From: an uncultured Prevotellaceae bacterium
Lineage (GTDB): Bacteria > Bacteroidota > Bacteroidia > Bacteroidales > Bacteroidaceae
Length of the DNA: 64,000 nt
Reading direction: 5' to 3'
Assembly (NCBI GenBank): GCA_902789415.1
Contig: CADAOD010000014.1
Location: 1 to 64,000 of the forward strand
The position numbers and the translations under genes are program-made. Every line of letters starts with the position of its first letter. The stretch's first letter is position 1. Below are positions 15,353 to 23,665 of the stretch, piece after piece. Below the pieces are notes generated by a model that worked only from the letters and a program-made list of their open reading frames with translations, was not told the origin of the DNA and ran no database searches.

Positions 15353-16527
15353 TTATCCAGGATGTTGACCAGTTGGTATGTATCGACGAAAGCGACAGCT
15401 TCGCATCGTCGATGGGTATGACGTTCCCCACCGATGGTGGAAACGCCCAGTACTATGAGAAAACCGGAGATACTGTCTCGGCTGTGTCGCCGTCATTCTC
15501 TGATGCGAATAACAAGCGCATGATATTCTTCCCGCAGATATTCTCTGCCATCGGTAACCAGTATCTTACTCCAGGTGCTAATGATATCTTCACCTTCCGT
15601 CTGAATAATCTCAGTGCCGACAATGCCATCATCGCCCAGGGCACACTGGCACAGTTCACAGCTGGTACCGCTCTGGTGAACGGCAGCCGCGTGTGGTCTA
15701 CAGCCGCACAGGGTAAGGCTCAGACCTATGCCCAGGTGTTCAAGGCCATGACTCAGACCTTCAACAATATCACCGTTCCTGCCTTGGCTATCATCGGTGA
15801 TCCTGCTTATGGCACGCAGGCTGATATCCAGATCTACTGCACTTGCCAGTTCGAGAACGGCAAGATCAGCTCCAAGGGTGACTTCGAAATCCGTCCTATG
15901 AGTGATTCGGCCTTCAAGGTGGTTATTGACGCATCTAGCTCTCTGGGTGGTAACGACCAGGTGATCGATGCTTCGTCTGAGTATATAATGCTGACAGCCT
16001 CTCTCCTGAAGAATGGTTCGGCCAGCGGTATCAGCGGTGCTACCTATAAATGGTGGAAACTCGAGGATAAGGGTGATGATACCAAGGTGCTCACGGCTGA
16101 GACCGGTCATCCTGAGAAACTCAAGGTCGTTGAGTCCATGGTTAACGGACATCAGGAATTCGTGGTCGAAGTGACATACGAAAGTAGCGCTTATTATGCC
16201 ACCATCACCATCAATGATATCCAGGACCAGTGGGTCATCAACAAAGGCCGTACCGTCTATGCTGACTCGAATAAGACCACTACCGTTGAGAACTCGAATA
16301 TCATCAAGGCTGCCAACATCGTTTCATACAGCCCCACCATTGTAGATTCTCATACTGGTGCTGCCTATAGCGGGACTGGTTCTTGGACCTTCGGCTTCGT
16401 GCTCAAGGATAATAAGGGAACTACCATATCAACCTCCAGCTCGACTCCGTTCGATGTGTCTGGCTCTACTGTCAAACAGTATGGAGGTATCAACGTTCAT
16501 ATCTCAGCAACAAACAGTAGTATCTGA
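15349..16527 (+). CDS. Beta-rich tail or fibre protein
   Basis: The product is 392 residues, starting inside the ATGA overlap. It is rich in Ser, Thr, Asn, Ile and Val with repeated Ig-like patterns, for example ATYKWWKLEDKGDD near residue 230 and later GSWTFGFVLKDNKG. No enzyme motif is seen. The stop overlaps the next fibre start by one base. Together with its neighbours it is probably a component of the host-contacting apparatus. Confidence 0.6.
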   Translation: MIIQDVDQLVCIDESDSFASSMGMTFPTDGGNAQYYEKTGDTVSAVSPSFSDANNKRMIFFPQIFSAIGNQYLTPGANDIFTFRLNNLSADNAIIAQGTLAQFTAGTALVNGSRVWSTAAQGKAQTYAQVFKAMTQTFNNITVPALAIIGDPAYGTQADIQIYCTCQFENGKISSKGDFEIRPMSDSAFKVVIDASSSLGGNDQVIDASSEYIMLTASLLKNGSASGISGATYKWWKLEDKGDDTKVLTAETGHPEKLKVVESMVNGHQEFVVEVTYESSAYYATITINDIQDQWVINKGRTVYADSNKTTTVENSNIIKAANIVSYSPTIVDSHTGAAYSGTGSWTFGFVLKDNKGTTISTSSSTPFDVSGSTVKQYGGINVHISATNSSI

Positions 16528-18677
16528 TGAAACTGAATATCGTAGATAACCTGGAAATAGCACCTGATGATGGCATCAGCTATTCGGTGGAGTCATCAGT
16601 AGGATCGCTGCGCATCCCTGCAGGGAGCAGCTCGGCCACTCTGTCACTGACTGCCTACGCCTACAAGAAGGTAGGTGAGGCAGCCAGGACGGCATACCAG
16701 TGTTATTTCACGGTGTACAAACGTACGGGAGCGACACTGACGTATGCCACAAGGGGCACTACTAAAGACTCAAGCCAGTCATTGAATGTAGGCTCTGTGG
16801 CCAGCACGGTGGATGCCGTGGTGGTGTTCATCACCGACAACCAGCTGGCCGCCAATGCCGCTGCTCCGACAGCTTATCTCGCCAAGACAGAGATCGTAGT
16901 CAATAAGGATGGCAACAATGGTAATAATGGCGGAAATACGGCTACTATTATGCTTTTTAAACGTAGTAGTTCTGCTATTAGTGAAGTTGGTATCAGTGCC
17001 ACATTGTACTATAAGTTCTCTACCAAGAAACTCTATTCTGATGCGGCATGTACAACTGAGGCTACCAGTACAAACCTGAATAGCTGGAGTTTGACAATAC
17101 CGTCTGGCACAAACGATATATATGTTACTGCAGCTGTTGCTTTTAGCACATCTGCCAGTGATGATATCGCAAATACAGAATGGGTTTCACCTGTGATATA
17201 TGGTCAGAAAGGGTCTACAGGTGGACACGGTATCAATACTGCTACTGTATTTCTATATAAACGTAGTTCGTCTGCCATTTCTGCTCACGGGATAAGCAAT
17301 AAACTCATTTATAAGTTCGCTGACGGGAAACTGTATACAACGTCTGGTACAGAATCTACAAGCGAAAACAGAAACGGATGGGCATATAGTATTCCTACAG
17401 GTAGTGATCCCTGCTATGTGATTCAGGCAGCAGCTCTCGGTACCGGTGATTACGATGATATTGAAAAATCGGAATGGAGTGGTGTGAAACGATTGGTCAA
17501 GGATGGTGAAAATGGTGCACAAGGATATGGTATTGTGGCTTTCCTGACTCGTAATAACTTTACAGAGTCACAGTGGAGTACCTACGGAACCATTAATCAT
17601 CAGGAAACGTGGACATACCAGGTTGTAAATGCCGACGGCTCAAACAATAATGTGCAGACGAGCGCAATACGAAACGGCTGTCGTGTTGGCGACTTCTTCA
17701 CCGTCAGCGGAATGGCTACCGACACAGGAAATACTCACCGTCTCATCTATGTAAGCACGTCTGCCAGCGGTAAACTCTCTGGTAAATGTGTAGCCCATGA
17801 AATTACGAAAGCGACAACAGGTAAGACTGGAAAGATGTGCTATATCGTAGGAGAGTATAGTGCCGATATCGAGTACACCAGCAACGATAAAGAAACTGTA
17901 GCTGTGGAGATTGTTAGCGGATCAACATCTGAGCTGTGGTATCTGGTTGCTTCTACTAATGTAGTGAATGGTGTTCATATTGCTCCGACAGACAGCGGTC
18001 AGCAGGTTTGGGAGCAGGGCCTGAACACATATAACCTTGTCCGCACAAAGTATCTGTTTGCGGACTTCGCACAGCTGGGTTCTGGTATCGTCAGTGGTGA
18101 TTGGTTGTTTTCGATGTCCGGTGTCATCTATATCAATGGTGTCCCTCAGGATTATGGTCCTACATCTATGTATGCTCACAAACCTGCTTACCTCCGTTTC
18201 GATCCTGATTATCCAGATTCGGATTCTGGCTACAATAATTTCATCCCTAACTACGCTGTGGATCTGAAGACTGGTAAGTCATACCAGCAGGATGCCGTGC
18301 TCAAAGGAACTATCTATGCCTCTAGTGGAACAATCGGTGGATTTGTCATCGGATCTACTACTATTGGTAAAAATAGCGCGACTAATAGTGAGAATGGCTA
18401 CACTTATATGACCAATGATGGTATGATCAAGGCTTATAGAAAGACCAGTGCATCTGGAAATGCGCTTGATATCACTGGTAGTGTATCTTTGATAGCCAAT
18501 AGTGGCCAGAATATTATCCTCGGTACTGGTGGTACTGGCAATATCAAAATAAATCTCTCTGGTAATGCCAGCTCTAAACTGCTGATTGGCACACCTAATA
18601 ACTGGAAGCGCACACCTTCTACTGTTGGTGAGGTGTACATTGATAGTAATAATTTCTTGAAAGTTAAGGTCTCATAG
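16527..18677 (+). CDS. Large tail-fibre protein with internal repeat
   Basis: The product is 716 residues. Two copies of an approximately 100-residue module begin with NTATIMLFKRSSSAIS and NTATVFLYKRSSSAIS and are separated by short Gly-rich linkers (GNNGNNGG, GQKGSTGGHG) reminiscent of collagen-like fibre hinges. The C-terminal 130 residues are Gly- and Ser-rich and contain SSGTIGGFVIGSTTIG, which I associate with Bacteroidota phage fibre tips. It lies just before the small gene and the DGR target, so the fibre may carry the diversified protein. That attachment is inference. Confidence 0.7.
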   Translation: MKLNIVDNLEIAPDDGISYSVESSVGSLRIPAGSSSATLSLTAYAYKKVGEAARTAYQCYFTVYKRTGATLTYATRGTTKDSSQSLNVGSVASTVDAVVVFITDNQLAANAAAPTAYLAKTEIVVNKDGNNGNNGGNTATIMLFKRSSSAISEVGISATLYYKFSTKKLYSDAACTTEATSTNLNSWSLTIPSGTNDIYVTAAVAFSTSASDDIANTEWVSPVIYGQKGSTGGHGINTATVFLYKRSSSAISAHGISNKLIYKFADGKLYTTSGTESTSENRNGWAYSIPTGSDPCYVIQAAALGTGDYDDIEKSEWSGVKRLVKDGENGAQGYGIVAFLTRNNFTESQWSTYGTINHQETWTYQVVNADGSNNNVQTSAIRNGCRVGDFFTVSGMATDTGNTHRLIYVSTSASGKLSGKCVAHEITKATTGKTGKMCYIVGEYSADIEYTSNDKETVAVEIVSGSTSELWYLVASTNVVNGVHIAPTDSGQQVWEQGLNTYNLVRTKYLFADFAQLGSGIVSGDWLFSMSGVIYINGVPQDYGPTSMYAHKPAYLRFDPDYPDSDSGYNNFIPNYAVDLKTGKSYQQDAVLKGTIYASSGTIGGFVIGSTTIGKNSATNSENGYTYMTNDGMIKAYRKTSASGNALDITGSVSLIANSGQNIILGTGGTGNIKINLSGNASSKLLIGTPNNWKRTPSTVGEVYIDSNNFLKVKVS

Positions 18678-18680
18678 TCT

Positions 18681-18953
18681 ATGAAGAAAATCGATTTCAC
18701 GCATTTCATGATGTTTACGGATATCAGTCACACAAAGAAACGTGTGGTGAATATCCGCTTCCAACTGGCCGATGATATATACTCTCATGGCTCAGGCATC
18801 GCCTTCCATGCGCTCGCCCTTAAGATTTATAACTCTGTGGGCGAGGTTGAACTCACCGCCGAGGAAGTGCAGCTGCTGCAGGCCTACGTCGAGTCGATGG
18901 GCACGCCTGTCATGATAGACTCGCTCGCTGATGTGCTGAATACTCAAGAATAA
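18681..18953 (+). CDS. Small unknown protein between fibre and DGR target
   Basis: The product is 90 residues, starting three bases after the fibre stop. It mixes short strands with a helical C-terminal half (ELTAEEVQLLQAYVESMG). No motif is recognised. Position between a tail fibre and a DGR target is typical of a fibre-assembly chaperone or adaptor, which is my guess. It ends 32 bases before the target start. Confidence 0.55.
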   Translation: MKKIDFTHFMMFTDISHTKKRVVNIRFQLADDIYSHGSGIAFHALALKIYNSVGEVELTAEEVQLLQAYVESMGTPVMIDSLADVLNTQE

Positions 18954-18985
18954 CAGATAATGAATAACATTTAAATGTAACAATT

Positions 18986-19744
18986 ATGGCAAGAAAAAAA
19001 CTAAAGGCGGCCATTGCCGCTCTGCTTTCACAGGGCACTACCCTCGGTTCTTCTCACAAGTTCCCGTTCGCCGATGCTGATGGCATCCTCAAAGGCCAGG
19101 CATCTGCTGCTCAGTTGGCTGCACTGTTGGAGAAACAGCGTGTCGACGGTGCACCACGTCTGGGTAACAGTGTGTTCATCTGTACTGTTGAGGATGATTA
19201 CTACCGCTTCTATCATCCTGAGGCATTCTCGTCATCTAAAGTTGCTAATGCCGTTGGTGTGATGGTTAAGGATGGTGATAACCATATCATCATCGCCAAG
19301 GACTATGCGCCGTCTACACTGCAGTGGGCAACTTCTAACGTGGCCGGTGGTACTGCTTACCTGGGCCGCGAGGCCGCCATGAAGGATCATGACGGTCGTA
19401 CTAAGACGGCCACGGTTGTAAACACCCTGGGCGACAATGCACCTGCTGCTAAGTTCTGTGCTAACTATTATCCGTCAAACATGACAGAGAGTAATGGCTT
19501 GTTCGGCAAAGGCCGTTGGTGGTTGCCGGCATCTGGTGACCTCTGGATGATGTATCAGCACTTTAACGAAATTAATTATGCGTTAAGTTTAATTAACGGT
19601 ACACTGTTGGTACGTGAGGCGCATTGGTCAATCACCGAGGGTATTGCTTCAAGTGCTTGGTGTCTGCGTTTCAGTGGTGGCAATTTCTACGGCAACGGCA
19701 AGGCTGGTACCCGCAGGGTACGGCCGGTGTCCGCATTTTATTAA
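18986..19744 (+). CDS. DGR target: C-type-lectin-like variable protein
   Basis: The product is 252 residues. Residues about 1-60 are a probable attachment region; residues about 60-252 resemble the C-type-lectin fold of DGR variable proteins, including GRWWLPASGDLWMM and the final RRVRPVSAF. The last 34 codons are the VR. Against the template, 12 codons (219, 220, 222, 223, 226, 228, 231, 235, 236, 238, 240, 241) have changed, mostly from Asn codons, giving Gly, Ile, Ser, Cys, Arg, Tyr and Ala. Trp225, Leu227, Phe229 and Phe234 are unchanged and presumably hold the fold. It follows the tail-fibre genes, so a receptor-binding role on the virion is likely. Confidence 0.93.
   Translation: MARKKLKAAIAALLSQGTTLGSSHKFPFADADGILKGQASAAQLAALLEKQRVDGAPRLGNSVFICTVEDDYYRFYHPEAFSSSKVANAVGVMVKDGDNHIIIAKDYAPSTLQWATSNVAGGTAYLGREAAMKDHDGRTKTATVVNTLGDNAPAAKFCANYYPSNMTESNGLFGKGRWWLPASGDLWMMYQHFNEINYALSLINGTLLVREAHWSITEGIASSAWCLRFSGGNFYGNGKAGTRRVRPVSAFY
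19633..19733 (+). repeat. DGR variable repeat (VR)
   Basis: It aligns without gaps to 20353-20453 at a constant offset of 720. Of 101 positions 82 are identical; the other 19 all have A in the template. The last 25 bases (19709-19733) are identical and act as the likely initiation-of-homing region. A palindrome GTACCC-GCA-GGGTAC sits at 19707-19721. Confidence 0.96.
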
Positions 19745-19789
19745 CTCTTCACCTCTTTAAAACTTTAACACTTTTTAAAAGGGTGATAC

Positions 19790-19815
19790 ATCGGCCGCAA
19801 GGCCGATTTTTTTTT
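19790..19815 (+). terminator. Hairpin after VR: terminator and possible DGR homing hairpin
   Basis: The 7-base stem ATCGGCC/GGCCGAT closes on a GCAA tetraloop and is followed by T9. It is a good terminator for the target gene. DGRs often need a short-loop hairpin downstream of the VR for efficient homing; this one is 57 bases away, farther than in the best-studied phage case. Confidence 0.75.
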
Positions 19816-19839
19816 GCTCTTTTTTTTTTCGAGTGAACT

Positions 19840-19871
19840 TTTGGTGGTTCGGTCTTTTCTTCGTACCTTTG
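19840..19871 (+). promoter_or_regulatory. Promoter of avd-TR-RT
   Basis: TTTG 19840-19843, 20 bases, TACCTTTG 19864-19871: an exact consensus. It gives the retroelement's template and enzyme their own transcript, separate from the target gene. Confidence 0.85.
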
Positions 19872-19901
19872 CAGCCGCAGAATTTAATTGCGTTATCTGT
19901 T

Positions 19902-20267
19902 ATGTTGGCTAAAGAGACAAAGGTATACAGGGATACGCTGCTTTTCGTTGATGAGCTCATGAAAGTGACCATCAACTTCAAACGTGAGTACCGCCGCACC
20001 CTGGCCGAGAGACTTGAGAACAAGTCCCTCGAGCTCATCGATTATATCGTGCTGGCGAACTCCAGCCGTGAGTATCGCCTGCACTACCTCCAGCAGTTCA
20101 CCGTATGCTTCGAGCAGGTGAATGCGCTGATGGATCTCTCTGTGCGCCGCAGGCAGGTGTCGCTGAAGCAGGAAGCAAACCTCGCGCGTATGATGGAGGG
20201 TATCGGTCGTCAGATATCTGGCTGGAAGAAGTCTGCCGGCGAACGGCAGAGCCAAGGGGCGCCTTAG
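19902..20267 (+). CDS. avd: Avd-like accessory variability determinant
   Basis: The product is 121 residues from MLAKETKVY; the longer frame from 19833 would translate promoter DNA. It is basic and all-helical, with four amphipathic helices at about 5-30, 33-60, 65-90 and 93-115, matching the Avd four-helix bundle (related to S23-type proteins). In characterised DGRs, Avd forms a basic pentamer that binds the reverse transcriptase and template RNA and is needed for mutagenic homing. Position between target and TR is the usual one. Assignment rests on fold pattern and context. Confidence 0.85.
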   Translation: MLAKETKVYRDTLLFVDELMKVTINFKREYRRTLAERLENKSLELIDYIVLANSSREYRLHYLQQFTVCFEQVNALMDLSVRRRQVSLKQEANLARMMEGIGRQISGWKKSAGERQSQGAP

Positions 20268-20352
20268 CTTAAGGGCGGGCGTGAGTATCTCTTCCTATTA
20301 AATGGTCCGCGTGCTGTCTTTTACAGCTAAGAACAAGGTAATCGCGGAAACA

Positions 20353-20453
20353 CACCGAGAATAATGCTACAAATGCTTGGAATCTGAATTTCAGTAATGG
20401 CAATTTCAACAACAACAACAAGGATAATACCCGCAGGGTACGGCCGGTGTCCG
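20353..20453 (+). repeat. DGR template repeat (TR)
   Basis: It holds 35 adenines in 101 bases, grouped in AAC and AAT codons when read in the target's frame. 19 of the 35 differ from the VR (to G 12 times, T 5 and C 2). No other base differs. It ends 25 bases before the reverse-transcriptase ATG. Since it is not itself translated, it is presumably transcribed with avd and RT. Confidence 0.96.
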
Positions 20454-20478
20454 AATCTATTAGGAGAATACTGTTTAT

Positions 20479-21720
20479 ATGGTGACTGACGAGGATATAT
20501 TCAGCGCTTACTACCTGTGCCTGAAGCACAAGGGTAGCTCGCCCAGTACTATTAACTATATGCTGGACCACCGCCAGGATCTTATCCGCCTGGCTGACGA
20601 GATTAACTCTCGGGAATATCATCCGTCCACCAGCATCACTTTCGTCGTTACCCGTCCGAAATACCGCGAGGTCTTTGCTGCTAACTTCCGTGATCGTGTG
20701 GTACATCACCTCATAGCCATGCGTATCGAGCCGCTCTTTGAAGAGATCTTCGGCGACCGTACATTTAACTGCCGTAAGGAGAAAGGCGTGCTCTACGGCA
20801 TTAATATGCTCCGTGATGATATCGCTAAGTGCTCCGAGAACTACACCCGTAGCTGCTACGTGATGCGTCTCGATCTCAAGGGCTTCTTCATGTCTATCGA
20901 CAAGCAGCTGCTCGATGGCATGCTCCGCGAGTTCATTACCCGTTATTACTTCGGCCATGATAAGGATGATATCCTCTGGCTCACCCATGTCATTGTGATG
21001 CATCGCCCGGAACTGAATTGTGAGTTCCGTTCTGCTCCTGAGAAATGGGATCACCTTCCACCTAACAAGTCTCTCTTCACTAATGGCGATGGCCTTGGCT
21101 TGCCCATCGGAAACCTCTCCAGTCAGCTGTTCGCTAACTTCCTGCTCAACCTGCTTGACTGGTATCTCGAGCGTAATCTTGGCTTCCCTTATCATGGGCG
21201 CTATGTCGATGACTTCTATGTCATAGACCGTAGTAAGCGCCGTCTGTTGCGTGCCGTGCCTAAAATCCGTCAGATGCTCCTTGACCGTTGCCATGTCCAG
21301 CTGCATCAGGATAAGTTCTATATTCAGCATTATTCTAAGGGAATCAAATTCACTGGGGCTGTGGTTAAGTTCGGCCGTATCTATCCTGCCAAGCGTACCA
21401 TAGGCAATTTTATTTCCTCTGTTTACCGCTTTAACCAGGCACAATCCATCGATGAGATCAAACATGGACTTCAGTCAATCAACAGCTATCTGGGTATCCT
21501 GCGCCACATGAATAGCTATGCGCTTCGCCGCAGGATTCTCTCTATGATCGATGACCGCCTTTGGCAATATGTCTATGTCAAAGGCCATCACGAAGTGCTG
21601 TGCCTAAAGTCCCGTTATAAGAAGAATCCTGTCCCTTGGCGTGACTCCGGCCTTCAGGTCTATTACATGAAGGATCCCATAAACTGGGACCTCCTCGATG
21701 AGGATAACCACTTGCTCTGA
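20479..21720 (+). CDS. DGR reverse transcriptase
   Basis: The product is 413 residues. Reverse transcriptase motifs appear in order: RDRVVHHLI (motif 2), VMRLDLKGFF with the first catalytic Asp near residue 138, GLPIGNLSSQLFAN (motif 4, in which the IGxxxSQ form marks the DGR clade), and GRYVDDFYVI with the YVDD catalytic pair near residue 245. A thumb-like C-terminus follows. The enzyme copies TR RNA with errors opposite A. The start lies after a GGAG-like sequence, 25 bases from the TR. No group II intron maturase domain is present. Confidence 0.95.
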   Translation: MVTDEDIFSAYYLCLKHKGSSPSTINYMLDHRQDLIRLADEINSREYHPSTSITFVVTRPKYREVFAANFRDRVVHHLIAMRIEPLFEEIFGDRTFNCRKEKGVLYGINMLRDDIAKCSENYTRSCYVMRLDLKGFFMSIDKQLLDGMLREFITRYYFGHDKDDILWLTHVIVMHRPELNCEFRSAPEKWDHLPPNKSLFTNGDGLGLPIGNLSSQLFANFLLNLLDWYLERNLGFPYHGRYVDDFYVIDRSKRRLLRAVPKIRQMLLDRCHVQLHQDKFYIQHYSKGIKFTGAVVKFGRIYPAKRTIGNFISSVYRFNQAQSIDEIKHGLQSINSYLGILRHMNSYALRRRILSMIDDRLWQYVYVKGHHEVLCLKSRYKKNPVPWRDSGLQVYYMKDPINWDLLDEDNHLL

Positions 21721-21752
21721 CCCGCGTATTTTTATGATCCTGTATTTCTGGC

Positions 21753-21760
21753 TACATTTG
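21753..21760 (+). promoter_or_regulatory. Probable promoter of the lysis genes
   Basis: TACATTTG matches the -7 box, 20 bases before the holin ATG; the -33 region is TTTT rather than TTTG. Confidence 0.6.
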
Positions 21761-21780
21761 CAGAAAAATAGTCAGAGATT

Positions 21781-22239
21781 ATGTTTGAGCAAGTAAAAAA
21801 CGTTGTTGTCGGTATAGCCATGGCCATCCTGGCTTACCTCAAGCCCATCGAGGGGGAACTGTGGAGTCTCTTCCTGGTATTCTTCCTCAATTTCTTTTTC
21901 GGCTATCTATCGGGCATGGTTGCTAACCGCGAGGATTTCAACATCAAAAAGGCATTCCGCTGTATTGGAGAGGCATCGGTATTCTTCGTTTTATGTACTG
22001 CGATCTACGCTATAGGAAAGCTGAAGGGGCAGGATGGTGGTGCTCTGCAATGTGTAAGTTTCATTACCTACACGATCATTTATTTCTATGGTACCAATGT
22101 TCTGAAGAATCTGAAAAAGATTTTTAAACCACACACAGCCCCATGGCTAGTAATCTCATTCCTCTATTATGTTCTTCGCTTCAAATTCATTGAGCGTATC
22201 CCGTTCCTATCAGATTACCTTAATTTGAAAGAAGCATGA
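21781..22239 (+). CDS. Phage holin family protein
   Basis: The product is 152 residues with four hydrophobic segments at about 8-25, 27-48, 64-83 and 90-110, plus a short amphipathic C-terminal stretch. It looks like the Bacteroidota holins related to the phage-holin-4 group: small, multi-pass and next to an amidase. Holins let the endolysin reach the cell wall at lysis. The stop overlaps the amidase start as ATGA. Assignment relies on topology and neighbours. Confidence 0.75.
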   Translation: MFEQVKNVVVGIAMAILAYLKPIEGELWSLFLVFFLNFFFGYLSGMVANREDFNIKKAFRCIGEASVFFVLCTAIYAIGKLKGQDGGALQCVSFITYTIIYFYGTNVLKNLKKIFKPHTAPWLVISFLYYVLRFKFIERIPFLSDYLNLKEA

Positions 22240-22700
22240 GACGGATAAGTAGAATCTTCGTGCATTGCACGGCCAGTTATCAGAATTCAACCACGGAGGC
22301 CACTCTTCGCGCTGAGTTTAATCGTAATGGTTGGAAGAATCCTGGCTATCATTATGTCATCAAGACCGATGGTAATATCATCGTCATGCTAGATGAATCG
22401 AAGGTGGCTAACGGTGTGAAGGACTATAATTCACATAGTATCCATGTGGCATGGATTGGTGGTATCGACCATGATCATCCCAAGGGGATTGATAACCGCA
22501 CTCCTGAGCAGAAGGTGGCGCTCTTCGACCTGCTCACTAAACTCAAACTGAAGTATCCTGATGCTATGATTATGGGTCATCGTGATATATCACCCGACCT
22601 TAATCATAATGGCGTGGTGGATCCATGGGAACGTATCAAAGAGTGCCCCTGTTTTGATGCGATGATTGAGTATATGGACATAAATAAGATCACAGTATAA
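22236..22700 (+). CDS. N-acetylmuramoyl-L-alanine amidase (endolysin)
   Basis: The product is 154 residues, an amidase-2 type domain with nothing else. Zinc ligands visible are His in FVHCTAS (residue 9), His in MGHRDIS (near 110) and Cys in KECPCFD near 138; the GHRDxSPD pattern is the family hallmark. It cleaves the bond between muramic acid and the peptide stem. There is no signal peptide, so it needs the upstream holin, to which it is translationally coupled. The next gene is a spanin-like membrane protein, completing a lysis cassette. Confidence 0.92.
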   Translation: MRRISRIFVHCTASYQNSTTEATLRAEFNRNGWKNPGYHYVIKTDGNIIVMLDESKVANGVKDYNSHSIHVAWIGGIDHDHPKGIDNRTPEQKVALFDLLTKLKLKYPDAMIMGHRDISPDLNHNGVVDPWERIKECPCFDAMIEYMDINKITV

Positions 22701-22721
22701 CAACTCCTAAATCATTATGTT

Positions 22722-23306
22722 ATGACTAAGAATCAGAAATTTGTTTTGGCCATTACTTTGGCTATCATCGCCGTCGCATGGTTGCGCGAATATTGTGGTG
22801 GTCAGGCTACTGAGATTGCTCAGCTGAAAGAACAACTGGCCAAGGCCAATACCAATGTCCCGCTGAAGCATGACACCGTCTATCTGCATAAGACAGACAC
22901 TCTGCACGATGTGGTCACCTCTCCAGTTATCATGGCTGAGCTGAAGGCGCTCCGTCGTCAGCGCATCCTCGATGAGCAGACCATCAAGGATCTGGGCCTC
23001 CGTCTCAAGCAACTCGATGCCATGCAGACCACTGTTACTGAAACAAAAGACTCCGCGAGAGCGGCATACGATCACAATTTTAGGTTTTTTAGTTATTCTG
23101 ATAGGTGGAGTCATCTCCAGTTCAGGTTGAATGACTCCACCTTCTATTACAACATCCGTGACTCGCTGTTATTCACCGTCTATCACGAATACCGTCACCG
23201 CTTCCTCTGGTGGCGCTGGGGTATCAAGGGCTATTACGTGAAAGCCCTGAACTTCAACCCCCACACCACCATCATATATAACCAATATGTAAAGCCCGAG
23301 AAATAG
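22722..23306 (+). CDS. Spanin-like membrane protein (DUF6549-like)
   Basis: The product is 194 residues with one N-terminal membrane segment (about 6-21) followed by a coiled-coil region (about 30-105) and a beta-like C-terminal domain. This topology and the lysis-cassette position fit an inner-membrane spanin. The sequence also resembles DUF6549 of Bacteroidota phages (KHDTVYLHKTDTLHDV segment). Spanins disrupt the outer membrane late in lysis. No separate outer-membrane spanin is seen. The terminator at 23295-23320 overlaps the stop codon. Confidence 0.7.
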   Translation: MTKNQKFVLAITLAIIAVAWLREYCGGQATEIAQLKEQLAKANTNVPLKHDTVYLHKTDTLHDVVTSPVIMAELKALRRQRILDEQTIKDLGLRLKQLDAMQTTVTETKDSARAAYDHNFRFFSYSDRWSHLQFRLNDSTFYYNIRDSLLFTVYHEYRHRFLWWRWGIKGYYVKALNFNPHTTIIYNQYVKPEK

Positions 23307-23320
23307 TCTCGGGTTTTATT
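23295..23320 (+). terminator. Intrinsic terminator
   Basis: The stem CCCGAGA/TCTCGGG is followed by TTTT. It overlaps the last codons of the spanin-like gene. Confidence 0.8.
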
Positions 23321-23356
23321 ATTTGATGCATTTAATGTTATTTTTTTATTGAAACG

Positions 23357-23388
23357 TTTGGTAGTTTCGGGAAAATTGCTTATATTTG
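23357..23388 (+). promoter_or_regulatory. Bacteroidota-type promoter
   Basis: TTTG 23357-23360, 20 bases, TATATTTG 23381-23388, 21 bases before the ATG at 23410. Exact spacing. Confidence 0.8.
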
Positions 23389-23409
23389 CAGCAAAAGGTA
23401 GAATTATAT

Positions 23410-23661
23410 ATGTGGTACTTCTTAGCTTCTCCTGAGACAGGTCTTCTGATAGGCTTAGCACTTATCGTTTTCCTGATAGCAACCGTTATTAAGTCGGCTG
23501 GCTCTAAGATGGTTGTCTCAATAGATAAGGCCCAGGCTGATGAGAATTGGAGAAAATATAAGGAGGCTGTTGGCCCCATGAGTTGGCCGGAGCGCATTTT
23601 TACTGTAGTAGTAATTGCACTGTTTGTTGCCTTTGTGGTATGGCTAGCTAACGTAACATAG
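23410..23661 (+). CDS. Small membrane protein (83 residues)
   Basis: The start at 23410 follows a consensus promoter; an earlier in-frame ATG at 23386 falls inside the promoter. Two hydrophobic segments (about 9-27 and 63-81) flank a charged loop, so a two-pass hairpin is likely. It has a monocistronic setting between a terminator and the tape-measure promoter. A second holin or antiholin is possible given its size and closeness to the lysis genes, or a lysogen-expressed exclusion protein. No family is recognised. Confidence 0.65.
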   Translation: MWYFLASPETGLLIGLALIVFLIATVIKSAGSKMVVSIDKAQADENWRKYKEAVGPMSWPERIFTVVVIALFVAFVVWLANVT

Positions 23662-23665
23662 TATT

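Larger units (their letters stand above)
18986..21720 (+). mobile_element. Diversity-generating retroelement cassette
   Basis: Four linked parts are present in order: target gene with VR at its 3' end, avd-like gene, TR, and reverse transcriptase, all on the plus strand. A hairpin lies downstream of the VR. In DGRs, the reverse transcriptase copies TR RNA into cDNA with errors opposite adenines, and the cDNA replaces the VR. The cassette is complete in its known components, and the TR/VR differences are exclusively at template adenines. Confidence 0.96.

Noticed and set aside
20479-21720. Retron or group II intron reverse transcriptase
   Set aside because: The adjacent TR with adenine-only differences, the Avd-like gene and the IGxxxSQ motif point to a DGR; no maturase domain or retron RNA is seen.
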